DNA of 64,000 nucleotides from Ifrita kowaldi (lineage: Eukaryota > Chordata > Aves > Passeriformes > Cinclosomatidae), in contig VZRS01009483.1 in the NCBI GenBank assembly GCA_013398055.1, forward strand, positions 124,001 to 188,000, given 5' to 3'. Shown here in pieces: positions 13,101-24,830 of the stretch (position 1 is its first letter; each line of letters begins with the position of its first letter). The position numbers were made by a program, and so were the translations under genes. The notes under the pieces are model-generated. The model made no database searches. It was not told the origin of the DNA and was given only the letters and a program-made list of their open reading frames with translations.

Positions 13101-16100
13101 TCTGGTGGACCTGGGGACCCTTGGCTGGGTCTTGTTGATAGCAGCAACACAATAATCAAGCCAGATTATGTCCCATCTCTGTGTGTCAGGCCCCCTTCCC
13201 TGGAACAGTTTTGTTTTCTACCTGGACCCCATAAGCCAACCAGCTCTCACGGACTTCTGTAAAAGATCACAAATCTTGGCCTTTGTTCCAAACTCTGTCT
13301 AACACAGTAACTGAATGCCTTTTAAAAGTCTTGAAACTGAGAGCAATATGTGTCAGCACTCCTCTTAGGACTTGTTTTGTAACAAACTCCTTTGTTCCTT
13401 TAAGTGCAAGGTGAGGGTTCATTTCCTTATCAGTACACCAATACCTGTATTTCTTGACTGATGCTACTGGCTGCTGTATTTTGCACATTGGCCAAAGTAG
13501 AAACAAAATCAGCAGCACACCTGATTTCTATGTATTTTTACTTGGATTTACAATAGACTCCGAAATCAAAAAAGCAAACCTTATGGCTGCAATCAGTCGT
13601 GCTTGAATGTCACATTGACCTTACTGCTAGTGATAATATTGAATCCTGTACAATTTTGATCAGAATTTGGCAAAGCTGGTACTGATCAGTCTTTTCTGTT
13701 CTACATATAGGTCTCCATTGTTGGAATTGGAGGAATAGAGAATGTTGTCTTCACTTTAAAGGAATTTTTTTTTAATAATTTGTCCGTGTGGTAAAAGTAC
13801 TTTTTCTGTGATTTCAGACCTTTTACTTTATTGGTAATAAAAATGCAATTTTCACTTACTGATGCTGTCTGTGCAATATATTTTTCCAGTGCTGCTGCCA
13901 TCCTGGTTTGAATACTCTGGGGAAATTGTGACATACTTGTTCAAAAGCATGTGGGACTTGGAAATCTGTTTTCTGTTTTGTTATGTTTTGCTTGTGTGTT
14001 TCCTTTTTTAATAAATTTATGCTGAAGGTAGGCTGCAAACCAAATCTCTATTCTAACCAGTTACAAAGCAGGAAATTCTCTTTTCTTGTCCAAGCCCCTT
14101 CATCAAATGTGTATCTGAGATTTTTGGTCAACTCTAGTCCAGGCATCTTTGAAGCAGGGGTCAAAAACCTGCATTGTGGTATTACATGCCATTTGACACA
14201 TTAAAGCATAATTTTCAAGGTAATCTAGATGTATATAATTTCTTATTTCTTGTTGTCCTGTTGGCATTGCAGAACAGCCTTTTCTCTATATGCTTAAAAC
14301 TGAAACCATGTAATTTATTAGTATTTTCTGTTAGAGTTATATGGGCCTGTATCTGTCTTAGTTCGGATCCAAATTGTTTGTTTCCTGGACTGTTTTCTTT
14401 TTGCTCTCCTCCCAGGAGTTCGTAGCTGCATTTCCTACAGAAGCAGAAGACTGGAAAACCCTCTAATCCAGAAAAGCTGTCTTCTTTTCTCTTGTTGAAG
14501 TAGGCTTCAACACAATGAGCTTTTGGGCCACTTTCCAACAACATGAAAGAAAATTTCTACTTTCATATAGTCTCCTATTTACCCTCTGGCTACCTTCCTC
14601 CCTCACTTCTCTCCTGAAAAGCTGGGTTAAAGTGTGTCCCAATATTGAGTGAATTTCCAAATCAAAAAAACATATACTCTTGCTGAAATAATCTATTTTT
14701 TTGATTTTAAATCCTTGACTTGGCATTGCCAGATTACCATATGGAACAAGTTCTAATAACCAGCCAAGCTATAAATAAATTCAGCAAGAACATTAAGAGA
14801 AAAAACAAAGAAATCCCTAATCTTCCAAACAGCCTGTCCGGCACCACTTTCATTCCACTTGGAAGAGTAGCTAGGAAGAGGAAATGTAACAAATGTCTGC
14901 AATTAAAATGACAGCTTTCAAAGTTATGTATGTGAGATGGACTCTAAGAGAAGATGTTTCCCCACCACATCTCTGAAACTGTATCCAGCATCTCTGACCT
15001 TGGGCTGTCCCACTGTTCATAGAACCGCCCGTACCAGAGTTTAGGCAGCACTTTGAAAATTCAGCTGCTTGTTGGGTGGCCTTGCTTGTGTTTTCTGTGC
15101 ACTGACCATGACTCCTCATTTCCGATATCACTGACTAATTGCTGTGGCTCTAGAAAGCCACATCATATCTCACCTAAGCATCGCATGCATAGGGTGATAA
15201 ATTTTCCATTGATATTTGAAGTTTTGGGAATGTGGGGTTCTTATGCTGATACACACAGGTGTTTGTTTATTTTTAACTACCTCTCTGGAGCCCAAGAGTA
15301 AATGATGCTATAGTCCAGTGGCTAGTCTGTGCTACCTGTGTATAATATGCAAGGATTCTTTTCAAAGACAACAGAATTAGAGCTGGAAATCCATCTTTGA
15401 TTTAGAACCTAAACTTTTCAGACTTCTGCTACGTCTTGACCCAATTCTAGCTCCATTGTTTGAAGGTCTGCATGAGCTGGCTCTATCTGTGCTACAGCAG
15501 TAACATGCTGAAAGGTTTTTCTTGTGCTCCTTTGAGTGGAAATCAAGGATTATTCTGAATCCTCAGAGAATCTGTATGTGTGAGATTTCATGGCAGCATT
15601 AGAGCATCCTAAAACAGCTCGGAATAATCACTGCTAGGAGGCAGCTAAAAACCTGTTTGTGATTAATAGTGGTAGATAAGTTGCAGGGTCAGAATTACCT
15701 GCTCTCTAGTGAGGCTGCTGCCAGTGATTCCGTGGAAATGGTGAAGGCTGCCAAAAAATAACGCATGAATGAACAGTTCAGAGGCCCAGCAGTTCACAGC
15801 AAAGCATCGCTTTCTGTCCAGACGGCAGCGAGTTTAAAATAGCCAGCTCCCTTTTCCGCACATCATGGCACAATTCCAGAGGTTTTCAGGACTCTGGTGC
15901 TTCCAGCAGGGTTTTTGTTAGAGTAAGTGTTTGTAATTTTCATAATTTCTGGAAAAAATGTCTGTATTGCTGGAAAGAAATTTAGCTGAAAGCAGGGTCT
16001 CGTGCTTTTTTCCCCCCACTAGGCTAATACAAAGCAGCTGCTGCGGCATCTTCCTCTGAGCGGCCTCAGCACAACACCCTTGGAAATAAGAATGACTCAT

Positions 16101-16783
16101 CTTGATGGGGGTCTTCCTGTTGGGATATTGGAAATAAACACAGTTACTGCAGGGGACTTAAAGTACAGTAATTTGGATGATGAAACTTGAGGCATTGCTG
16201 GGCAAGGAGAGGCTGCAATCAGAAAGCTGTCAGAGGCGGCAGAAAGGCCCTGGGGGAAAAGACAAGCAGAGTAATAAGATATGTCCAGAATTTTGTGCCG
16301 TTAACTTAAAATATTGTGGAAATAGAATATTGTCTCTCAGTTAAATCATGCAGAGACTTGGAAAAGGGCTTTGGGAAACACATAGGCATTGTGCAGGATT
16401 GCTGCAACAGCTATGCCAAATGCTGCAGCTTAGTGAAGGTCTTGGACAGCCCTAGAGCAGTAAGCACCCTGCAGAGATCTCTTTACCTGGTGTGTACCAA
16501 AGCTGTGTGCTTTGGGTGTGCTTGAGAGCCAAATAAATAACAGGACTGCTCCAGACAGTCAGTCTTAACTTCCTGCATTAAACCATCATCCCTTCCTTTG
16601 CCTTGTCCCTGTTGAGACAGAAGTGAATCTTTATGAATTTTTTTTTTGAAATATATTCATATATGCCAGGTAGCACACGAGAGGCAGATCTGTGCTCATG
16701 TTATGGTCGTTGATTTATTGTTTAGGGGATTTATTCAGTCCATTTAAAGCTGCTACTGAGTATTCAGGACTATACACATACAT
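4196..16783. other. Unique non-coding sequence, no gene seen
   Basis: I scanned both strands and recognised no exon, RNA gene or transposon in this 12.6-kb stretch. The longest open frames (158 codons at 12786-13262 plus, 146 codons at 11241-11681 minus) have no recognisable domain, lie in GC-richer pockets where stops are rarer, and have overlapping open frames in other registers. A compact palindromic TAAT-rich cluster at 5546-5582 is listed separately. Confidence 0.55.
5546..5582. promoter_or_regulatory. Candidate homeodomain/TEAD motif cluster
   Basis: Two inverted repeats sit within 37 bases. One is TTCCA-ttaat-TGGAA at 5546-5560. The other is CCTAAT-gaa-ATTAGG at 5568-5582. The second contains TAAT-N3-ATTA, the known P3 dimer site of paired-class homeodomain proteins. 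TGGAATG at 5556-5562 matches the TEAD (M-CAT) core. Dense palindromic motifs of this kind occur in conserved enhancers, but one occurrence in 64 kb could be chance. No conservation data are available here. Confidence 0.25.
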
Positions 16784-16850
16784 TTTGCTGTTTGTTTTTA
16801 TTTTGATTATTTGTTTGGTTTAGGGTTGTTTTTTGTTTGTTTTTTTTTCT
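16784..16850. repeat. T/G-rich low-complexity run
   Basis: The run consists of TTTG and TTTT blocks ending in a T tract just before tacacag. It doubles as a strong-looking polypyrimidine tract, but no supported exon follows. Confidence 0.7.
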
Positions 16851-19800
16851 TACACAGAAAGCTGTTGGCAGTTTGGGGAAGCTATGCCTTTGCAAGTAAA
16901 CATGTTTGAGGAGTAGAGGAGATCATTACATGAGCTCTCCTCTCCTCATCTTGATGCCTTGTCCTACTGAGTTGTCTTTCTTTGAATGTTTGCAGCAACT
17001 CCTGTTCTACAGTTGCCTCCCTGCCCCTCTCTCTGGACTCTGAGCTGCAGAATCCTGCCTGGTGAAAGACAGAGCGTGTGTGACAGTACACAGGGCTGTA
17101 GACTATTGGGCATCACCAGAACAAGCTCTCAAACTTGATCTTGTGGGGAAAATCTTTGCAGAAGACACAAATATTCAACTGTTTAGTTTTTTTCCAGGAT
17201 AGAAACACAAAATTTTTCCAAGGTGGAAACATAAAATCCAAGATTTTTTTTTTTGGCTTCTGTATGTTGAACCATAAAAGAATTCACACCCTGGGAAAAT
17301 GTTTTCTGTGTACATCATAAAAGCACACTCCTAAATCATGGCACTAGGCCTGTTGAATGAATACAATAGCTGGAGTATTGTTGTGTGAAATCGAATTAGA
17401 CTTTAAAAAAATCTTGGTCTATGACTACTGGTCTTAATGATGGGCTAGAAGAAACTTGTGGCAGATGTATGTCAGGGGTGCTGCTGCTTCCCAGCAGGAT
17501 GCCTCTGTTCAGGCTGTTGTTCTGTCTCCTTGTCAGGCGGTGCTTTGAAGAGTTGACCAGTGTCAAGGGGTGAGAAAATCTGGAGGTGAAGAGAAAATGC
17601 TTAAGTTTCAAAGTTTATAAAATGAATGTACAAGTTAGTGCCGATTCTGAAACAAACCTGTGCTGTAACACAAGGACCTTGTCTGTCTGGGGGCAAGAGC
17701 AGTTTTGGGATGCAGTTAGAGCCATGAAAATCAAGCTGAATTTCCAGTGTGCTGTACACCAGGAATCAAGTGCTGCTTGTGCTGTTAATATATGCACAAC
17801 GTAATGAGTATTACTACTACAATTAGTAATTTTCATTATAATTGATGTAGCTACAGTGTGGGTCTATTGAAAGAAAAAAAGAGTTAAATAAGGAAAAGGG
17901 ATGACACAATCCTTCTACCACAACGAAGCCCAGTGCAATGTAATTTGTCCTATCCGCAACAGAAATAATCAAGTCAGCCAACAAGTGCAGTTACATGGTC
18001 AAAAAGTTAAATACTGCTCTATGCTTGTATATCAATCACAGAATTACTGAGGAAACTCAGGTATCACTCATAAAAAGTTTGACAACTTGACAAGTAAAAG
18101 ATATAAGTGATGCTTCACAGTCAAACAATAGTTTCTTTAGATAGGATTTCATGTCATTTTTAACTCATGTAAATACATGAGGATCCATGTCTCATTCAAA
18201 GAACTGTTTGGTTTGTATCTAAAAATGGGATTCTTGCTCTTTTATCTCTAAGTGATCCTGCATCATGTTGTTATTAAATAAAAATGGACCCTACCACACA
18301 AGCTGGATGCTTATAATGTAGCGCTGTTTATGTAATCTAGTTTCTTAAATACTTCATAGTTTCTTCTATTTGAAATCTACCTTGCCATAATTTATCTTTT
18401 GGGCATTCAGCATTATCTTGCAGTGTGGAATTCAAATTTACATTCAATATAAATTCTGAGGAGAAAACCTTTGTAACAATGCAGTTTCATATGTCTATGT
18501 TGATTGTTGGTCTGAATTCTTTTAATGGAAAAATCTTTGAGAGCTTGTATAACACAGGTTTGCTTTCTTTCTGGCATAATTAATTTTATGGTATGATGTT
18601 AAAGGTGCATTTCATTCAGTGTACTCAGAAATACCCCACTTTTCAGCTTTTGAATGCTAACCTTTTTCATTGCTGAAACTTAAAAAAGCTGCTGAGAAAG
18701 ACCAAAAGAACACCCAAAACTTCAGATTAAATATACCCCAAAGTAAATGAAAATTTGACCTATAATGTTCCATCCCAGTTCAAAGGTAGAACTTTAATTT
18801 AACTTGCTTTAGAGCAATATTGAGAATTTCTTGTATTTTCAGTCACCATTTAAAATGAGAACATCTTTGGTTGTCTTCTTCAAACAGGGAAAAAGAGAAA
18901 CCATGCTGTAGTACAGGAAGAAGTATTACTTCTTTCAAATATACATGCTGGATAGGCCAGTAAGAGAAAACTTTGCACGTGGAAGATGAATGTATTAGAA
19001 TAACCAAAGAGAGGACTACAGCAACATTGTATTTGTGAGTCTCTTCCAGCTCATTTACCTAGCACAACTTTTAAGATCAGTAGCACATGGGGTAATTGAT
19101 ACTGGCAAATAAATGGCATTTCTGTGGCCACATCGTCCTGAGTCTCTTAAACTATTGCATCCCAGGAGAACAGCACAGAAGAGGGGTTAAAATAACCATT
19201 TTTAATATAAAATACTAATTTTTGCTATCTGAAGGAAGAAAAAATTAAAATGGAATTTTTGCAGCTAAAAATAATTTCTTCTATTTTTACTGAAGCAACC
19301 TCATTTGAAATCTCTTGAACTAAATCTTGGAACACCTTATCTCCAGCACCATGGACTCAACCTGCCCAATCACTTTGTTCTCACAATATAAATCAAAGAA
19401 ATGAAGAAGGTGCATGGACCCCTTGGAATCTCAGGTTGTGAGCACCACTTTCACTCTGTTCCCATTTGATCAGTATGAGACTGGACAGTTGTAAGCAGAA
19501 AGAAATACTTTGTTATCCGGATTTGTGTGCTTTAAGTTGTTGGTTTTTTTTTTCCTGAATCCTAATGAAAATATGTACTCTAATTATTAATGTCTACAGA
19601 GAAGTGAAGGTCAACTGCAGTAATAATTATTGAGTTCACGCAGTATCTACTGTGTAGTTCCTAAGCAACACATTGCACATAACTATTGTTGCTTGCCAAA
19701 ATCAAATGAGAAACAGAAAAGTCTCCAAAATAACCAAGCTGCAATTGGTGCAGTACCCTGATATACATTAGTGTCATAATGCAAACACTGAAGTGTTCAC

Positions 19801-21479
19801 TCACCTTTTTCCAGACTTATCTGAAATCATACACAAAAAAGGGAAGAAACTACCAAAATGTTGATATGACAAAAGGCTGATAGTTTTAAATAAGGTGGAA
19901 AGTTATATGGAAAAGTGTAGCTTTCCACTAGACATTCTTTAAATAAAGCAAATTAATCTGAAATTCTTAATACATGCAAGTTTGAAGTGAAGCAGTGCTT
20001 GGAAAGGTTCATTTTGAATGAAAAAGTTTGACAAAACTCTTTTCAATTTTCCCTCAAACGCTCAGTGGTTTCATACCAAGCCTGATGGAAAGGGGAAGAA
20101 GAAAAAGGCAAAAACAGGACTTCTGAAATTTTCTGATGGGTTCTTTCAAGAGTCTATCCTCTCTCCTTGGAGTGGGTGGGATTCAATTTGGCAAACTTTA
20201 CTACATCCTGGAGGTGCCTACCTCTGAGCTATTCTAGGTTCCCTGTGTGATCCATGGAGAAGAGTAGGCTCTTTTAAGGGGTGACTCATGTAATCTATTT
20301 CAAACACCTTCTCTCGGAGAAGATGTCCATATAGGAGCCAAGGGTGTCTGGCTCAGATGTGTATGTCTACACTTGGCCAGATGAATCTTACCCAGTATGT
20401 CTATGCTGTAGACTGCCAAGAAACAAGATAAATTTAGCTGTATGGAGCTCCGTGCTGTCACAGTGAAGTTTTTAAAAGCTAGCTCAGGTATTTCTGACTC
20501 CACTGTTGCCTAGAATCAAACGACAAAAACTTTCCAAATGATATTAAGAGGGATAAGATAAAAAGCAGTTCTTTAATGAAAGCTTTCAGGTGCACAAATA
20601 TGGCTGTGCGCCCTTGTGATACAGGATTTCCGCAATTATTAAAAGGTTAATTAATTAGTATATGTAGCAGGTACATCCAATAAGAGATCAGTTACCCCAG
20701 TAACCCACCCTTGTGTTTGCCCCTTGGAGTTGGTCCAGGAGGTTCTTTGCTCTCTATCTTGTTATGTCTCTCAAGTTCTGGTGAAAAACAAAATGTCCTT
20801 GTCAGGAATTCTCCATTAGAATAAGACTAAACAGAATTTCAAGAATGTGTTGGAAAGGGTTAGCTTATTATTCTAAAATGTGAGAAGGGGCAGGAAAAGT
20901 ACTAGAAACTATACAACTATATATTAAAAATCTACAAAGCTACAAATGCATGAAAAAAGCTACAAGTCTTTAGGCATCACCACAACATAGTCTTTCATAA
21001 GACAGCATTCGCTCAGGTGTTTCAGGCTCTTGTTTTCTACAGCTGCCACCTCTGACTGGTGGTACAAAGCCATTTGTGCTGTCAGGGAACTCTGGAACCA
21101 CCCCGTGTACAGTGTGGCACTAAGGAAACCAGGGATACCTGAATATATCTGGTGAAGAGATATCCTTTAGGAGTTAAGGTATGATGTGACTTCTGTCCTG
21201 GTGAAGCTGCTACTGGGCTCTGAGTTGTGGTGCTGATGTTTTAAATGCCTCTGAAATCTTCCAGCACAGTCAGAGGTCTGGACATGCTGCCTGCAAGGAG
21301 AAGTGAAGAAGCACAATCTTTTTATTTTGACAAAGAGAAGATTGGCACGCTATTTTATCGTGGTTTAAGAGTTGCTACATAGTGACATTTTTTGATACAG
21401 GATGACAATTTAATCTAGGGAATGAAAGCATGATGCTACTCAATCTCTAAAACCAGATTATTTCAGGTGACAAAAAAGA
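16851..21479. other. Unique non-coding sequence with a long AT-rich core
   Basis: No gene was recognised. From about 17840 to 20015 the sequence is clearly AT-rich, has very few CpG dinucleotides and has no open frame of 60 codons on either strand. This is the longest such gap in the window. No transposon signature was seen in it. Confidence 0.55.
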
Positions 21480-21690
21480 GGACTTTTTACAGCAAGGCTA
21501 AATAACTGTTGGAATAACTTTATCTAGGAGTTGTATAGATTATTCTTTTCATTGAAAATGCTTTTTAATCTAGATATGACACAGCACAATGAACTCTTAC
21601 TGCTTTAATGAAGGAATTAAACAGTGAAATGTTGTGGCCTGTGAAGTGAGACTCTGAAGGCCCTTCTGGCCTAAAAAGCTGTTTAATGGG
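21480..21690 (+). mobile_element. Ancient CR1 remnant (amniote type)
   Basis: The 3' end resembles the old CR1 group found in turtles, crocodilians and birds rather than the younger avian subfamilies. Matching landmarks are aatgaaggaattaaacagtg, gaaatgttgtggcctgtg and the terminal cccttctggcctaaaa. The copy is heavily diverged and lacks the octamer tail of young copies. Boundaries are approximate, and identity rests on recalled family features. Confidence 0.5.
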
Positions 21691-24234
21691 CCCAGTGCAG
21701 CATTGGATCTCAACCTCTCACAGTCCTGGGAAATCTGCATTTCAAAAAGGGCTATGCAGCCTTTCCTATTTCCAATGCAATTACTGTCAATCACCTGGTG
21801 CTATCTTCCTCACATTATGTTCCTTTAATAAGGTTCTTGATCTGAAAATGTGCTCAGAGAACTCACATTCTGTGAGCTGGTCTCGTTATAGAAAGGTAGA
21901 TAAGGGAGCTGGGGAAGCAGAAACTGCTGGAGCTGAAGGTCATGACTGCAGGGTATGGCACAGGGCTTAATTTTGAGGTATTTTGCTTTTGCTACCAATT
22001 CTCTGCTGTATTTTTTTCTTGCACCATTATGTACCAGAATACCTTTGATAAGCCACATATAAATCTATTTAAATTTGACAGAAGAAAATTAATACTTCTC
22101 TTTAATTCCAGTCAACAATTACAGATCCCTCTGTTAGCAATCTAGTTTGTCTTTGCTTCTCAGACTGGAAGGAATTGGAATTTAGGCTTTGCACCACTTC
22201 TGGAGGATGCTCTGTTGATAGCTAAAATTATAGGATGTGGGTCTTTGCCAAAACTATGGTATTAAATGTCCGTGTCCCCCTGGCCCTCCCCCCCGCCAAG
22301 CTTGTCTCTGTATCCTTAGTGCCAGTGCTAATGTGAATTTGTCTCTCTTTCATTCTCTTTCTTGCTCAGACTTTATCTAGGCTGAATAAGATCTTTGCCA
22401 CACTGAATTTCTCATCCCATCAGTTGAATACGTTTCTCCTTTGAATAATTTTTGGCTTAGGCAGAACTACAGTGTTTCTGTTAAAAAGCATAGAATTGCA
22501 ATTCTGTACTGTCTACTTTGTTTCATAGGTGTTCCTGTATATAAATGCGTATTAAAAAAGCATTTTATAGAAGAAAAAAACCTGTAGTAGTTAAGATTTA
22601 AGTTTTTCACTGGTCCCAACTATTTCTCTTTGACAGAATGGCAATATCAGTCATTGAACAGTGATCTGCACAATTGAAGAGCTTTGAAAACACCTTGTCT
22701 AGAAATCAGACCTTATGCATAAAGGCTTTCAGATGACACTGCATTGTGTCTTCAGGAAGGGCTGCTTCTGCACCAGAGTGAAGGTACCACTCTTCATCTT
22801 CCCTTTCTGGCCCCCTTGCTCGGTGTGTTCTTGGTTTTCTTGGTCTAGTCCAGTCCATCACACCTCCTGGCTGCTTGAGGGAAAGTCAGGGTTTCATTTC
22901 AGTTCCTCACTGCTTCTACTCCAGAGTGAGGAGGCGGATAAATTCCTAACTTAGGTACTTTTCTTACATTTCTGTTCCTATGGGTCCTCTTTTTCCTTGC
23001 CAAAATGCCTTTTGATCTACCTCTCCCAGCCAAAACATTTGTGAAATGTGATGACCCCTCACAATGCTCTTACTCCGTGCTGTCAGCTTTGAAATCACAG
23101 TGGTGCTGATAAATTAAATCTGCCATGATGTTGCAGAGGTATGAATAATGCTAGAGCTTAGGCTTTGGAGTGGTTTTTTAGTAGAGAAGGGCTTACATTC
23201 CTACACTTCCTGAGTGTAATATTGACAAATCATATAAAATAACAATGTGCAATTGAGAATAAAATTAGATGTCATGTGTTCCTTTTATAATAATGTATAG
23301 GAATTTCATAGAGGAGATGAATGAAGTAAGAGAACAGAGTTAAGGTGTCCACTGTGGTAAGAAAGCAGTGAAACGTCCCAGAGTCTGCAAACTCTTGAGT
23401 TAAATATAGACTGTACATTTTACACTGTACTAAAAGAAAGTGTAATGGCTGCACATTAGCTTTGGAGAGTGATGCAAATTGCACCATTAATGCCATCCTT
23501 ACATTTAGATTTGTAACTGCTTCTTGTTCTATCAAAACATAACCACATTTTTACTCCTGCTTGCTTTTTCAAACCAGCTTGAATTTAGGAGAGGAAGTTA
23601 GCTTGTCTGTTTAGCTTGCATATTATTAGCGAACATTGCTAGTTACATGGGAGTCATCTACACTAAGCTTGATGTCTGAGCCTAAGTCTATCACCCTCCA
23701 TTTGTAGGCAATGAAGTGAACAGACAACTCCAGAAGGCGATGCCTCTCATGATAAGTCAGCTCAGATAAGGAAGATTAATTGCTCTTTTCAGGTGCTTTT
23801 TTCAATTTTCAGCTAGGAAAAAAAGAATAGCCTAGGCGTAAATCTTTCTGTGTTTCTTTATTTGTCTTTGTTAGGCACCTCAAGTAAAGAAGGTAACCCC
23901 ATATTTTGTCATGGATCAATGGAACAGCTTTTGGGTCAGGTTAATTTTTATCAGATAAGGTTAATTTGTATCATTGCAACTATCTGTGGTAATATGCTTG
24001 TTTTGCAAAAAAAGTTCAGGGAAGGGAAAGCAAAGGAGAAGAACCTTGAAGTGACCTAATGCAGTGTTTCCTGATTTGTTTGGATATCCCTCAGAGGTGC
24101 AGTAGCATCTCTTTACCTACAGAAGAGGGTCCGGTGGGTCAACAAGCAGTACAGTGAGAGACTGAGGGACTCAGTGAAGAAGTCGAAGGGTGGGTATGGT
24201 ATAGAGCAGTGCTCAGCTATTTAAAGAACAGGGA
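21691..24234. other. Unique non-coding sequence, no gene seen
   Basis: No exon, RNA gene or repeat was recognised. The open frames present are all under 95 codons and show no domain. Confidence 0.55.
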
Positions 24235-24510
24235 TAGAGATGACAGAGCCCAAGTATTCTTGGTGGAGTCAAAACATATGGTAAGGGATAAATGGCTGCA
24301 CTGAAGCTTGCAGGGCTCAGATTAGATGCAAGGAGAAGCCTTATCTCTGGGCGGGTGGTGCCCTCCTTGCCTGTCAGAGTATCCAAGACTGAGCAAGACA
24401 AAGCCATGGCAGAGCTGAGCTGGTGCTGGCAGCACTCCTGCTTTGGGCAGGAGGTTGCTCTGGGTGACCACTGGGAGTGTCTTCCAGCCAGTATCCTTGT
24501 GACTTTCTTC
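24235..24510 (+). mobile_element. Old CR1 LINE 3' fragment
   Basis: The order of landmarks matches an older avian CR1 subfamily. It runs from gtaagggataaatggctgca, through gaagcttgcagggctcagat and ggcgggtggtg, then gacaaagccatggcagagct, ctcctgctttgggcagg and a decayed terminal tcttccagccagtat. The 76-codon open frame at 24292-24522 is a by-product of this element. The upstream 100 bases may also belong to it but are too decayed to call. Confidence 0.65.
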
Positions 24511-24689
24511 TCTTTACTCTAAGGAAAGCAATCTCTTCCTGTGGAGTTCTGTCCTCAAAATCTGGAGCCTGACCCCAGTGTCCTGTTCCCAGCCCTGCTG
24601 TACTTCTCACCCTGTGAACTCCTGAAGCATCAGTGCAGTATGTGGATATGCTCCTGCTGTTCCCAGCTCAGGGACCATTTGCAAAGTGC

Positions 24690-24830
24690 TTCTAATAGCA
24701 CTGTATGATTCCACTTAGGATGCTGCCCTGTGACACCTGTGTTCGAATCCCTGCTGTGGTCAATACCAGTGAAGCACCTGGAATTAGATTTTCCATATGT
24801 AATGTGGGTGTGCTTTAAAGACTAGCCCAT
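24690..24830 (+). mobile_element. Possible MIR-like tRNA-derived SINE remnant
   Basis: A perfect tRNA box B (gttcgaatcc, 24741-24750) is followed by tttccatatgtaatgtggg, which resembles the MIR segment tttcctcatctgtaaaatgg. The spacing between the two is shorter than in intact MIR, so a deletion would be needed. No clear box A lies about 44 bases upstream of box B. MIR-type SINEs are known as rare old fossils in bird genomes. Confidence 0.3.

Noticed and set aside
12786..13262. 158-codon plus-strand open frame
   Set aside because: Lies in a GC-richer pocket with an overlapping frame on the other strand; the peptide has no recognisable domain and low-complexity composition.
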